Source: [Eubacterium] siraeum
GTDB taxonomy: Bacteria > Bacillota > Clostridia > Oscillospirales > Ruminococcaceae
Assembly (NCBI GenBank): GCA_025150425.1
Contig: CP102281.1
Coordinates: forward strand, 2,630,743 to 2,694,742
DNA: 64,000 nucleotides
Reading direction: 5' to 3'
Shown here: positions 35,590-44,345 of the stretch, one piece after another
How the letters are laid out: every line of letters begins with the position of its first letter
Position numbering within the stretch: position 1 is the stretch's first letter
Made by a program: the position numbers and the translations under genes
The notes under the pieces: model-generated
Databases searched by the model: none
The model's input: the letters and a program-made list of their open reading frames with translations, nothing else
What the model was told of the DNA's origin: nothing

Positions 35590-36927
35590 ATGAGATACGG
35601 ATTCAAAAACGCAGAAGAGGTAAAGGAAACCTCCCTTAAGTACAACCTTCATTCGTGGAGCGTTCAGGGCAAGCTGAACCCCGCAGTAGTAGAAAAGGCA
35701 GAGGGTATTTATTACTATACCGCAGACGGCAAGAAGATGGCTGATATGTCAAGCCAGCTTGTAAACCTGAATGTCGGCTACGGCAACAAGGATATTATCG
35801 ACGCTATCAAGGAGCAGGCAGAAAAGCTCGCATACATCAGCCCGGCTTACGCTATCGACTGCCGTTCAAAGCTCGCAGAGATGGTCGTAAAGGCAGCTCC
35901 GAAGAATATGGGCAAGGTATTCTTCACCTTAGGCGGCGCAGACGCTAACGAGAATGCAATAAAGATTGCAAAGCTGGTTACAGGCAGATACAAGATATTC
36001 TCAAGATACCGTGCATATCACGGAAGCTCATTCGGCGCAGGTAACCTGACAGGCGAGCCCAGAAGATACACACTTGAACCCGGTATCCCCGGCTTCGTAA
36101 AGTTTACAGATCCTTATCTGTATCACGCTCCGTTCCCCTTTGAGAGCGAAGAACAGGCTACAGAGTATTATCTCGGACAGCTCCGTGACCAGATTATATA
36201 CGAAAATCCCGATGCGGTTGCCGCTATCGTAATGGAATCGGTAACAGGCTCAAACGGTATCATCATCCCGCCCAAAGGCTACTTACAGGGTGTACGCAAG
36301 ATATGCGACGAGTTCGGCATTATGATGGTCTGCGACGAGGTAATGGCAGGCTGGGGCAGAACAGGCGAATACTTCGCTTGTGAAAACTGGGGCATCGAGC
36401 CTGATATGATAACCTTCGCAAAGGGCGTTACCTGCGGATACGCTCCTCTCGGCGGCGTAATCGTAAGCAAGAAGATTGCTGAGTTCTTCGATACACACAA
36501 ACTCGACTGCGGTCTTACATATTCAGCTCATCCTCTGGGCTGTGCCGCAGGTGTTGCGTGCCTTAACTTCTATGAAAAAGAACACATTATGGATAAGGTA
36601 AAGGAGCGTGGCAAGCAGTTAGGCGCACTCCTTGAGGATATAAAGGCAAAGCACAAGAGCGTGGGTGATGTGCGTTATATCGGCCTGTTCTCCTGCGTAG
36701 AGCTTACAAAGGATAAGGCAACGCACGAGCCTCTCGTTCCTTTCGGCAAGGACCCTGAGGGCATTATGGGCAAGATAGTCGGAATGTTAAAGGCTAAGGG
36801 CTTCAACACATATTCACACGAGGCTTGCATTTTCGTTTGCCCGCCTCTCATTATCACAGAAGAAGAGCTTGCAGAGAATATGGCAATACTGGACGAAGTT
36901 CTGACAGAAGTAGACAAGATGGTCTGA
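35590..36927 (+). CDS. Class III aminotransferase, probable beta-alanine transaminase
   Basis: PLP-dependent omega-amino acid aminotransferase, 445 residues. It has GGADANENAIKIAK for the PLP phosphate site, VCDEVMAGWGRTG with the PLP-binding Asp, and the Schiff base Lys in ITFAKGVTCGYAPLGG. The family includes beta-alanine:pyruvate and taurine:pyruvate transaminases. Between dehydrogenase and dihydropyrimidinase, conversion of beta-alanine to malonate semialdehyde is the most likely job. Confidence 0.88.
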   Translation: MRYGFKNAEEVKETSLKYNLHSWSVQGKLNPAVVEKAEGIYYYTADGKKMADMSSQLVNLNVGYGNKDIIDAIKEQAEKLAYISPAYAIDCRSKLAEMVVKAAPKNMGKVFFTLGGADANENAIKIAKLVTGRYKIFSRYRAYHGSSFGAGNLTGEPRRYTLEPGIPGFVKFTDPYLYHAPFPFESEEQATEYYLGQLRDQIIYENPDAVAAIVMESVTGSNGIIIPPKGYLQGVRKICDEFGIMMVCDEVMAGWGRTGEYFACENWGIEPDMITFAKGVTCGYAPLGGVIVSKKIAEFFDTHKLDCGLTYSAHPLGCAAGVACLNFYEKEHIMDKVKERGKQLGALLEDIKAKHKSVGDVRYIGLFSCVELTKDKATHEPLVPFGKDPEGIMGKIVGMLKAKGFNTYSHEACIFVCPPLIITEEELAENMAILDEVLTEVDKMV

Positions 36928-36962
36928 TAAGCAACAGTTATTACGGGAAAGGACGGTAAGTT

Positions 36963-38324
36963 ATGGATCTCATAATCAAAAACGGTACGATAGTTTCACC
37001 AACGGCTACATTCAAAGCCGATGTGTGCGTGGATAACGGCAAGATAGTTGCAATAACGGCAGATGCCGGCACAGATGCCGACAAGGTGGTAGACGCAAGC
37101 GGCAAGATGGTGCTCCCCGGTGCCATTGACGCACATACCCACCTTGCAATGCCCTTCGGCGGCACAATTTCATCCGATGACTACTACGCAGGCACAAGAG
37201 CAGCCGCCTGCGGCGGTACGACAACGGTATTCGACTTCATTTTACAGGATTTCGGTGAAACGATGGTCGATGCTATCAAGCGCCGTGACGCATTGTGCGC
37301 TCCCGATGCGGCTGTCGATTACGCATTCCACGTTGCCGTAAAGGACGTTTCAAACGGACTTATCGACACTATAGAGGACGCTGTAAACTACGGTGTATCT
37401 TCGTTCAAGGTATTTATGGTTTACGATTTCGGCGTAACAGACGGCGTATTCTATAAGGTACTTGAAAAGGCAAAATCCTGCGGCGCTATGATTTCGGTAC
37501 ACGCCGAGAACAAGCAGTTAATAGACGTTCTGACAGAGCGTTATCTGTCGGAGGGCAAGACAAGCGCTTGGTATCACTATATGAGCCGTCCCGAATTTGT
37601 CGAGGGCGAGGCTGATATAAGAGCAATCCAGCTTGCAAAGAGTCTTGATTCCAAGCTGTACATCGTACACCTTGCAAATAAGGAAGGTGTACAGGCGGTT
37701 GAAAGAGCAAGGAACGAGGGCTATCAGATATATGCCGAAACCTGTCCGCAGTACCTTGAATTTACCTCCGAGGTATACAAGAGAGCAGACGGCAGAAACT
37801 TTGTATGCTCACCTCCGATGAAGGGCGAGGAAAGCAGACTTGCTCTGTGGGAGGCTATAAAGAAAGGTCTTATCACAACGATAGCTACCGACCACTGCCC
37901 GTTCCGGTCATATGAAAAGGACTGGGGCAAGGACGATTTCACAAAGATTCCCAACGGCTGTGCAGGTATCGAGAATATGTACCCCTATATGCTGTCAGCC
38001 GCTAACGAGGGCAAGATAACATTCAACAAGGCAGTTGAGCTTTGCTCATATAACCCCGCCAAGATTTTCGGCTGTGACGCAAAGGGCGCTATCGAAGTCG
38101 GCAAGGACGCAGATATTGTTATTTACGATCCCACGAAGGACTTCACAATCACAAATGACAAGATGCACAGCGACTGCGACCACACAATCTGGGAAGGTAT
38201 CAAGGTCAAGGGCTATCCCGAGGCTACCTACTCAAGAGGCAAGCTCGTATTCAAGGACGGCGAGTTCTTGGGAGAGCGTGGCTGGGGCAAGTTCATAAAG
38301 AGAAGCTCAAGCGGTAACTTATAA
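36963..38324 (+). CDS. hydA: Dihydropyrimidinase / D-hydantoinase
   Basis: Opens the ring of dihydrouracil or dihydrothymine to N-carbamoyl-beta-amino acids. The 453-residue amidohydrolase has the zinc HTH in GAIDAHTHLAMPFGGT, the carbamylated Lys in SSFKVFMVY near residue 148, His residues in SVHAENK and IVHLANKEG, and the Asp in ATDHCPF. Length and motifs match dihydropyrimidinases rather than allantoinases. It lies just before preA. Confidence 0.94.
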   Translation: MDLIIKNGTIVSPTATFKADVCVDNGKIVAITADAGTDADKVVDASGKMVLPGAIDAHTHLAMPFGGTISSDDYYAGTRAAACGGTTTVFDFILQDFGETMVDAIKRRDALCAPDAAVDYAFHVAVKDVSNGLIDTIEDAVNYGVSSFKVFMVYDFGVTDGVFYKVLEKAKSCGAMISVHAENKQLIDVLTERYLSEGKTSAWYHYMSRPEFVEGEADIRAIQLAKSLDSKLYIVHLANKEGVQAVERARNEGYQIYAETCPQYLEFTSEVYKRADGRNFVCSPPMKGEESRLALWEAIKKGLITTIATDHCPFRSYEKDWGKDDFTKIPNGCAGIENMYPYMLSAANEGKITFNKAVELCSYNPAKIFGCDAKGAIEVGKDADIVIYDPTKDFTITNDKMHSDCDHTIWEGIKVKGYPEATYSRGKLVFKDGEFLGERGWGKFIKRSSSGNL

Positions 38325-38404
38325 TAAACAAAAGCGATACATAACAGGGGAGAGCAATATCTCCCCTGTATCTGTAACAGCACAAAGGAAAAGGAGAGAT
38401 ACTT

Positions 38405-39889
38405 ATGCCATTCGTAAAAAATACAGCTATAGAAGAAAGCGCCCGTTGCCTTTTATGCCTCGACGCTCCCTGTACAAAAGCCTGTCCGTGCGGCGCACAG
38501 CCCGACAGATTTATCCGCTCACTGCGTTTCGATAATTTAAACGGTGCAAAAGCCTTTGTGAAAAACTGCGCCGAATGCTCCGCTCCCTGTATGACCGCCT
38601 GCACAAGAGCAAAAATAGACAGACCCGTTGAAATAAGGCAGACAGCGGAGTATATCGCTTCTGCCGCAAAGGACATTGAGCCGAAAGCCGATTTATCAAT
38701 GACCTTCTGCGGTCTTAAGTGCGAAAACCCGTTCTTCTTATCTTCATCCGTAGTAGCAAGCGGCTACGATATGTGCGCAAAGGCGCTCGATATGGGCTGG
38801 GCAGGTATCGTATACAAGACGATAGGCTTTGCAAAGATGAACGAGGTATCTCCCCGTTTCGATATTCTGAACAAGGAAACGACACCCTATATAGGCTTCA
38901 AGAACCTTGAACAGATCTCCGACCACCCTCTTGAAGAAAACCTTGCTATACTCAAAAAGCTGAAGGAAAACTATCCCACAAAGATAATCGTTTCTTCAAT
39001 AATGGGCGAAAGCGAGGACGAGTGGACAGCGCTTGCAAGACTGTCTGAGGAAGCCGGTGTCGATATGATAGAGTGCAACTTCTCCTGCCCGCAGATGACA
39101 AGTCACAGTATGGGCAGTGACGTGGGTACGAATCCGGAGCTTGTCGCAAAGTATACCGCCGCCGTAAAGCGCGGAACAAAGCTCCCTGTGCTCGCTAAGA
39201 TGACCCCCAATATCACCAATATGGAGATCCCAGCTATTGCGGCTGTAAACGCAGGTGCGGACGGCATTGCGGCAATAAACACCGTCAAGAGCATCACAAA
39301 CGTCGATCTTGACAGCTTCGTTCCGACCCCCAATATTAACGGTAAATCCGCTGTCGGCGGATATTCGGGCAAGGCGGTAAAGCCTATCGCTCTGCGTTTC
39401 ATCTCGGATATGAAAAGAAACGAAACGCTTGAAAATGTCGAAATCAGCGGTATGGGCGGCATAGAAACGTGGCGTGACGGTCTGGAGTTTATCCTGATGG
39501 GCTGTACGAATCTACAGATAACGACCTCGGTAATGCAGTACGGCTACAGAATAATAGACGATATGCTTGACGGATTATCACGCTGGCTCACTGCCGCAGG
39601 CTACAGCAGTGTGTCGGAGGCAGTCGGCCTTGCAAATAAGAATATGACCGATGCCGGCAGCCTTGACCGTGACACCGTTACATATCCTATATTCGACAAA
39701 AACAAGTGCATCGGCTGCGGCAGATGCTACATCGCCTGCTATGACGCAGGACATCAGGCTCTCGACTTTGATGCTGAAGCAAGAAAGCCCGTCTTCCTCG
39801 GCTCAAAGTGCGTAGGCTGTCATCTCTGCGCTACCGTCTGCCCCGTAAATTGCATTTTGAAGGCTAAGAGAGTTGCAAAAAAACACTGA
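38405..39889 (+). CDS. preA: Dihydropyrimidine dehydrogenase PreA with fused N-terminal PreT-like Fe-S domain
   Basis: Reduces uracil or thymine to the dihydro form. At 494 residues it is about 85 longer than E. coli PreA. The extra N-terminus has two Cys clusters (C15-C18-C23-C27 and C55-C58-C62-C66) like the Fe-S domain of PreT. The FMN barrel begins about residue 98 ([14 protein letters not shown]) and keeps the PreA active-site loop [17 protein letters not shown]. Two ferredoxin motifs ([22 protein letters not shown]) end the protein. The FAD/NAD(P)H domain of PreT is absent here and nearby. Confidence 0.92.
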   Translation: MPFVKNTAIEESARCLLCLDAPCTKACPCGAQPDRFIRSLRFDNLNGAKAFVKNCAECSAPCMTACTRAKIDRPVEIRQTAEYIASAAKDIEPKADLSMTFCGLKCENPFFLSSSVVASGYDMCAKALDMGWAGIVYKTIGFAKMNEVSPRFDILNKETTPYIGFKNLEQISDHPLEENLAILKKLKENYPTKIIVSSIMGESEDEWTALARLSEEAGVDMIECNFSCPQMTSHSMGSDVGTNPELVAKYTAAVKRGTKLPVLAKMTPNITNMEIPAIAAVNAGADGIAAINTVKSITNVDLDSFVPTPNINGKSAVGGYSGKAVKPIALRFISDMKRNETLENVEISGMGGIETWRDGLEFILMGCTNLQITTSVMQYGYRIIDDMLDGLSRWLTAAGYSSVSEAVGLANKNMTDAGSLDRDTVTYPIFDKNKCIGCGRCYIACYDAGHQALDFDAEARKPVFLGSKCVGCHLCATVCPVNCILKAKRVAKKH

Positions 39890-39912
39890 TTTTTCGATAA
39901 GAATCTTCATAA

Positions 39913-39942
39913 AATACGGCTGTTTCACAAGACAGCCGTATT
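39913..39942 (+). terminator. Terminator after preA, left copy
   Basis: AATACGGCTGT/ACAGCCGTATT with an 8-nt loop. The same 28-bp hairpin occurs again at 40187-40214, on the other side of a repeat-rich insert. Confidence 0.8.
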
Positions 39943-39976
39943 TCAGACTGTCGATAAACCTCTATCGTTGACAAAA

Positions 39977-40075
39977 ATGGGGTCGCAGGGGCGTAGCCCC
40001 CGACAGGGTCTAGGGGCGGTAGCCCCAGTAATATAGCCCCTTTCCTGGGGAAAGGGGTTTGGGGGTTCGGCAAGG
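39977..40075 (+). repeat. GC-rich dispersed repeat (copy 2)
   Basis: Same elements as 945-1040 in opposite orientation: GGGTCGCAGGGGCGTAGCC, GGGGCGGTAGCCCC, and the CCCTTTCCTGGGGAAAGGGG arm. No coding potential. Confidence 0.8.
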
Positions 40076-40137
40076 ATGCCGAGATAGAACGCCCAAAGGC
40101 TTTGCAGGACGCAAAGCCCACAAAGCGTTCTTATAGG
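40073..40137 (-). repeat. R3 repeat, copy near preA
   Basis: Read on the minus strand: GAACGCTTTGTGGGCTTTGC, GTCCTGCAAAGCC, GGGCGTTCTATCTCGGCATC. A relative with the same blocks is on the plus strand at 56385-56452. Confidence 0.7.
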
Positions 40138-40186
40138 GATAGAGAACAAGCACTTTTTTGAAAAAACAGACTTTTTCTACAAGATG

Positions 40187-40219
40187 ATACGGCTGTTTCA
40201 CAAGACAGCCGTATTTTTT
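40187..40219 (+). terminator. Terminator after preA, right copy
   Basis: ATACGGCTGT/ACAGCCGTAT followed by five to six Ts; identical stem and loop to 39915-39940. Confidence 0.8.
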
Positions 40220-40450
40220 ATGCTATGCAAACCCGCATAAACACTCACTTCACCCCACTTTTTAAAAACTTTTTAAAAATTTTTTAAAATTTCTGAAACT
40301 TTTTTGCCCCCGCCGCCGACTACCGATATGTAAGCAGTTGATAAAGAGATATTCAAAAAAACTTGAAACTTTTCGAGAAAACCTCGTGACTGCATATATG
40401 AAAAAACTAAAACGTGCTTAACAAGCACAGAATACATGGAGGACAAAGAA
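40220..40450. other. Non-coding region upstream of the small secreted protein
   Basis: AT-rich, with long A- and T-runs. No gene or clear promoter was recognised. GGAGG at 40438-40442 is the ribosome site of the next gene. Confidence 0.5.
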
Positions 40451-40669
40451 ATGAAAAAGATTTTAGCAACAGTAGCTTCAATCGCAATGGTAGCAGCTTG
40501 CTCAACAGCAGCTTTCGCAGCAGGTGACATCGGTAAGTCAGAGACAGTTACTCCCGGTGCTTCTTCAGGCAACACAAACACAGGTGTTGTACTTACAGTA
40601 GTTCCCGTAGCTCTCGCTGCAGGCGCTCTCACAGTAAGCGGTATCGTATTAAAGAAGAAGAACAAGTAA
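40451..40669 (+). CDS. Small secreted protein with C-terminal membrane anchor
   Basis: 72 residues from the ATG at 40451, which lies 8 nt after GGAGG; an ATG at 40436 overlaps that site and is unlikely. It has a Sec signal peptide ending near AAFA-AG, a short Ser/Thr/Asn-rich middle, then NTNTG, a hydrophobic helix and a KKKNK tail. The tail resembles a sortase signal with a degenerate motif, or a simple membrane anchor. Function is unknown. A terminator with a UUCG loop follows, so it is a single-gene unit. Confidence 0.78.
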   Translation: MKKILATVASIAMVAACSTAAFAAGDIGKSETVTPGASSGNTNTGVVLTVVPVALAAGALTVSGIVLKKKNK

Positions 40670-40736
40670 TTTAATTACTTGATAGATTCGATATTAATCG
40701 CATTTGGCGGTTAAGAAGGACAATGTTCGGATTTAT

Positions 40737-40770
40737 AACCCCGTTATCTTCGGATAACGGGGTTTTCGTT
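40737..40770 (+). terminator. Intrinsic terminator with UUCG tetraloop
   Basis: AACCCCGTTATC (40737-40748), TTCG loop, GATAACGGGGTT (40753-40764), then TTCGTTTT. A very stable C(UUCG)G hairpin. Confidence 0.95.
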
Positions 40771-40847
40771 TTATACAACTGTTTTGCCCGCCTTTTTATC
40801 CGCAAATAAAAAATCTGCAATTTTTCATATAAAATCCCCTATAAAAA

Positions 40848-40874
40848 TAAACTTTAACGTAAAACTGCCGATAA
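40848..40874 (+). promoter_or_regulatory. Sigma-28 (SigD/FliA) promoter of the late flagellar operon
   Basis: TAAA (40848-40851), exactly 15 bp, GCCGATAA (40867-40874): a perfect match to the flagellar sigma factor consensus. It lies 54 bp upstream of flgM. Confidence 0.93.
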
Positions 40875-40928
40875 AATAAGTGTAGAAGAATTTTTAGGCT
40901 AAGTTTGCCCGAAGGGAGCTGAAAATAA

Positions 40929-41198
40929 ATGGAAATAAAGAATATCAGCGGCATTGTCAATGTCTACAACAAGATTAAACTGAACAGCGGTAAAACAAAG
41001 GTCGCTCCCGCAGAGAAGAAGACAGATAAGATAGAATTCAATTTCGCACGCAGCGTAGAGGCGGCAAAGGCCGACCTTGCCGCAGCGGTAAACGAAAATA
41101 CATCGGCGGAGCGTATTGAGGCACTTTCAGACAGCGTTGCAAGCGGCAGCTATGATGTAAGCCCCGAGATGATCGCAGACTCGATACTGATGTTCTGA
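40929..41198 (+). CDS. flgM: Anti-sigma-28 factor FlgM
   Basis: An 89-residue protein that holds SigD inactive until the hook is complete and FlgM is exported. The C-terminal helices (RIEALSDSVASGSYDVSPEM, IADSIL) match the sigma-binding part of FlgM. It is first in the operon behind a sigma-28 promoter, which makes a negative feedback loop. GAAGGGAGC precedes the start. Confidence 0.92.
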   Translation: MEIKNISGIVNVYNKIKLNSGKTKVAPAEKKTDKIEFNFARSVEAAKADLAAAVNENTSAERIEALSDSVASGSYDVSPEMIADSILMF

Positions 41199-41225
41199 TG
41201 AACACGGCAGAAAGGAACGGTACCG

Positions 41226-41705
41226 ATGACTATAGAAACAGCTGATAGAATTATCGGATTTCTTGAAAAATACAACGGCGTATATCGTGATATGGTAGCA
41301 TTTCTTACCGAAAAGCAGGCGAAGGTCATGGCGGACGATCTGCTCTGGCTGCTCGATTCTGTTGAGGACGAACAGGCGCTGGTTATGAAGATACAGTCGG
41401 AAGAATCCGCAAGGTCGGCTCTTTTTGAGGAGCTTGGACTCGGTGAAATAAAAGCAAAACAGCTTATAGAAGCTGCGCCCGACGAAAGAAAGTCAAAGCT
41501 TACTCTGCTTTATGACGAGCTTACGGGATATGTGGCAAGGATAAAGCAGTTAAACAACATTATCGTTGAAACGGTAGAAAAGAAACTGTCAGTTCAGGAG
41601 GAACTGATGCGGAAGACAGGGATGACACTCACAGAAACCTATAACGGCTACGGTGCTAAGATAAAGCACACCTCAGCGCCGAAAGGTTTTCTCGGTAACA
41701 TATAA
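41226..41705 (+). CDS. flgN: Flagellar export chaperone FlgN
   Basis: A 159-residue alpha-helical protein with the FlgN pattern: long amphipathic helices, LDSVEDEQALVMKIQSEE, and a C-terminal segment that in the family binds FlgK and FlgL. Its place between flgM and flgK is conserved in Firmicutes. Confidence 0.88.
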   Translation: MTIETADRIIGFLEKYNGVYRDMVAFLTEKQAKVMADDLLWLLDSVEDEQALVMKIQSEESARSALFEELGLGEIKAKQLIEAAPDERKSKLTLLYDELTGYVARIKQLNNIIVETVEKKLSVQEELMRKTGMTLTETYNGYGAKIKHTSAPKGFLGNI

Positions 41706-41718
41706 TTTCGGAGGATAA

Positions 41719-43278
41719 ATGAGAGCTTCATTTTTAGGATTAGAGATCCAGAAAAGATCGGTACAGATGGCGCAGAAGGCGCTCGATGTAACCGGCAACA
41801 ACCTGTCGAACCGTGACACAGTAGGCTATACAAGACAGCGCCTTGACGTATATTCCAGCTATATGAATATGAACGGGATATACACCACAAAGCTCGCCCG
41901 TCTGGGACTTTCGAGCCAGGGCGTATTTGCAAGCGGCGTAAGTCAGACAAGAGATGATTACCTTGACAAGCGTTACAGGGATAACAGCTGTTACGTTTCC
42001 GAATATAATCAGCAGGCATCTATAATGAGCGAGATTGAAACAGCGCTGACGAACTTCTCCGATACATACGAGAATGTCGGTATGGCATATCAGTTCGACC
42101 AGTTCAAATCCGCTCTGCGTAAGTATGCAGAGGACAGTGCCGACAGAGAGGAGCTTGCAAGCGTTGTAAGAAACCAGGCATACAATATATGTAAGCTGTT
42201 TACTCAGCAGAGTATGGATCTTAAAAACCTTGAAAATCAGACCTTATACGATCTGCACTCAACGCTTGAGGATGCAAACCGTATCATCGAGGAGATAGTT
42301 GAATATAACAAGCAGATAGTAAACGAATATGCGATAACAGGCGCAGACCTCATATACAACGGCTTATCCGTTACAGGCGGATACGGTCCCAACGAAATGC
42401 TTGACGCAAGGAACAATCTTATCGACCAGCTCAGCGAGTTCGGCGATATTCACGTTGACGATAACTTTGACGGCTCGGTAAAGATTACAATGGGCGGTCT
42501 TACGATTATAGACGGAAAAAAGAGCAACCTTTTTGTTACCGGCAAGGATTTTGACGCATACAACGCAAAGTACGAGGAAAACGGCGCAGTTGTGCTGAAG
42601 CTGACCGACGGCAACGATATGGTGCTTGAAAGCGGCTCGATAAAGGCATACACCGATATGATAAACGGTAACGGCGCATACGCATCGGGCAAGCAGACCA
42701 CCGACTACGGTATAAAATATTATCAGTCGGCAGTGGACGAATTCGCAAAGCAGTTCGCAGGGCTTATGAACAAGCTCAACGGCGGCGATGAGTCAGACGA
42801 CAGACTTATGTTCACAAGTGCGGACGGCTCACCGATAAACGCAGGAAACATAAGAATATCAGATGCGTGGCTTAAGGACGCTACGATGATAGCGAAGATA
42901 TACAACGAAAAGACAGGTACTTATGATTATCCCGTAAACCTTGACGGCAATGCGGTAAACAAGTTGCTTCTCGGTATGGATGACAGCGTTCAGATAGGCA
43001 AGGGCGACTATGAAGGCTCAAGCTATGACTTCATTCTCTTCCTCAACAACCGCCTTGCACAGAATATCGAATTTGCCGAAAAACAGTGCGATATGTATAC
43101 CGAAACGGCAACCTCACTGCTTGACAGCAGAGATGCGATAATGGGCGTTTCCGAAACGGAGGAGGGCGTTAATATGCTGAACTATTCCAAGTGGTTCAAC
43201 GCTTCTTCAAGAATGCTCACAACGCTCGACGAGGCACTTGATACTATAATAGAAAAAATGGGACTTGTCGGCAGATAA
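41719..43278 (+). CDS. flgK: Flagellar hook-associated protein 1
   Basis: Joins the hook to the filament. The 519-residue protein has the conserved N-terminal rod/hook motif (LEIQKRSVQMAQKALDVTGNN, LSNRDTVGYTRQR) and the C-terminal helix (EEGVNMLNYSKWFNASSRML) needed for export and assembly. The length is normal for FlgK. Stop to flgL start is 19 bp. Confidence 0.95.
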   Translation: MRASFLGLEIQKRSVQMAQKALDVTGNNLSNRDTVGYTRQRLDVYSSYMNMNGIYTTKLARLGLSSQGVFASGVSQTRDDYLDKRYRDNSCYVSEYNQQASIMSEIETALTNFSDTYENVGMAYQFDQFKSALRKYAEDSADREELASVVRNQAYNICKLFTQQSMDLKNLENQTLYDLHSTLEDANRIIEEIVEYNKQIVNEYAITGADLIYNGLSVTGGYGPNEMLDARNNLIDQLSEFGDIHVDDNFDGSVKITMGGLTIIDGKKSNLFVTGKDFDAYNAKYEENGAVVLKLTDGNDMVLESGSIKAYTDMINGNGAYASGKQTTDYGIKYYQSAVDEFAKQFAGLMNKLNGGDESDDRLMFTSADGSPINAGNIRISDAWLKDATMIAKIYNEKTGTYDYPVNLDGNAVNKLLLGMDDSVQIGKGDYEGSSYDFILFLNNRLAQNIEFAEKQCDMYTETATSLLDSRDAIMGVSETEEGVNMLNYSKWFNASSRMLTTLDEALDTIIEKMGLVGR

Positions 43279-43297
43279 GCGGAAAGGATAGATTAAC

Positions 43298-44293
43298 ATG
43301 AGAATAACACAGAGCATGACCAACAGACGCTATATGTCACAGCTTAATGCCGCTCTCGAAAGAAAGAACGCCTCCGAGCGAAAGATAAATTCGACCAAGA
43401 GATACAACAGAGCGAGCGAAGATCCGATAAGCGCCGCAAAAGCGCTGAGAACAAGGAAGGCTATTTCAAATACAAACGATTATCTGGGCAACCTTGAAAC
43501 CGCAGAGCAGATATATAACGGCGCAGACAGCGTTCTGATGAACGTAAACGACATTCTCGACAATATAATCGAAAAGGTTACATACGCCGCAAACGGTACT
43601 CAGCACGATGAGGACGAGGAAATCCTCGCCCAGACGGTTGAAACTTTCGCAGACGAGATAGTAAGACTTTTCAACACCGATATAGCCGAAAGAAGAATTT
43701 TCGGCGGTGTAAACAATGACACCACCATATTCAAGATTGAAAACGTCGGCGGCAAAAAGACGATTACCTACAACGGAGTTGATATAAACTCCATTGACGA
43801 TCCCGATAAATTCCCCTACTCCGAGTCGAGCTTTACCGACATCGGTACAGGAATGGTGATAGACCCCGCAACAGGCAGGGTAGATCCCCAGTCGGCACTT
43901 CCCGTAACCTTCAACGGTGCAAAGATAACAGGCTGCGGCAAGGATGATGAAGGCGACTCCAAGAATATAATCCAGATAACTCTCGATGCCGCACAGGCGG
44001 TAAGAGAAGGCGATAAAATAAAGGCTATGGACTATATCGACAAGCTGAGAGCGGCTCAGACAAGCGTCAGCGTTGCTCACGCCGACATAGGCAACAAGCA
44101 GGAATATATCGAATATAACAAAAACCGTCTCACAAACAATATGGAAACTCTGCTTGAACAGCAGAACAACCTTGAAGGCACTGATATGGGTGCGGAAACA
44201 ACCAACTGGAAAACGCTTGATGCAATTTACAACGTTTCACTCCAGTTTGCTTCATCGGTAATTCCGATGAGCATATTCCAGTTTATTTCATAA
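43298..44293 (+). CDS. flgL: Flagellar hook-associated protein 3
   Basis: Second hook-filament junction protein, 331 residues. The N-terminus RITQSMTNRRYMSQLN and the stretch NRASEDPISAAKALRTRKAI are flagellin-like features of FlgL; the C-terminal coiled-coil part ends SLQFASSVIPMSIFQFIS. A 7-bp hairpin (CGCTCTT/AAGAGCG, 44299-44318) follows before the next gene and could fine-tune downstream expression. Confidence 0.95.
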   Translation: MRITQSMTNRRYMSQLNAALERKNASERKINSTKRYNRASEDPISAAKALRTRKAISNTNDYLGNLETAEQIYNGADSVLMNVNDILDNIIEKVTYAANGTQHDEDEEILAQTVETFADEIVRLFNTDIAERRIFGGVNNDTTIFKIENVGGKKTITYNGVDINSIDDPDKFPYSESSFTDIGTGMVIDPATGRVDPQSALPVTFNGAKITGCGKDDEGDSKNIIQITLDAAQAVREGDKIKAMDYIDKLRAAQTSVSVAHADIGNKQEYIEYNKNRLTNNMETLLEQQNNLEGTDMGAETTNWKTLDAIYNVSLQFASSVIPMSIFQFIS

Positions 44294-44345
44294 GCTGTCG
44301 CTCTTTATGGGAAGAGCGAAAAATTAAAATGGGGAGGAAGATACA

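Noticed and set aside
38405..39889. Loss of the catalytic Cys known from mammalian dihydropyrimidine dehydrogenase
   Set aside because: The loop here (SHSMGSDVG) agrees with what I recall of E. coli PreA, so the difference is normal for the bacterial enzyme.
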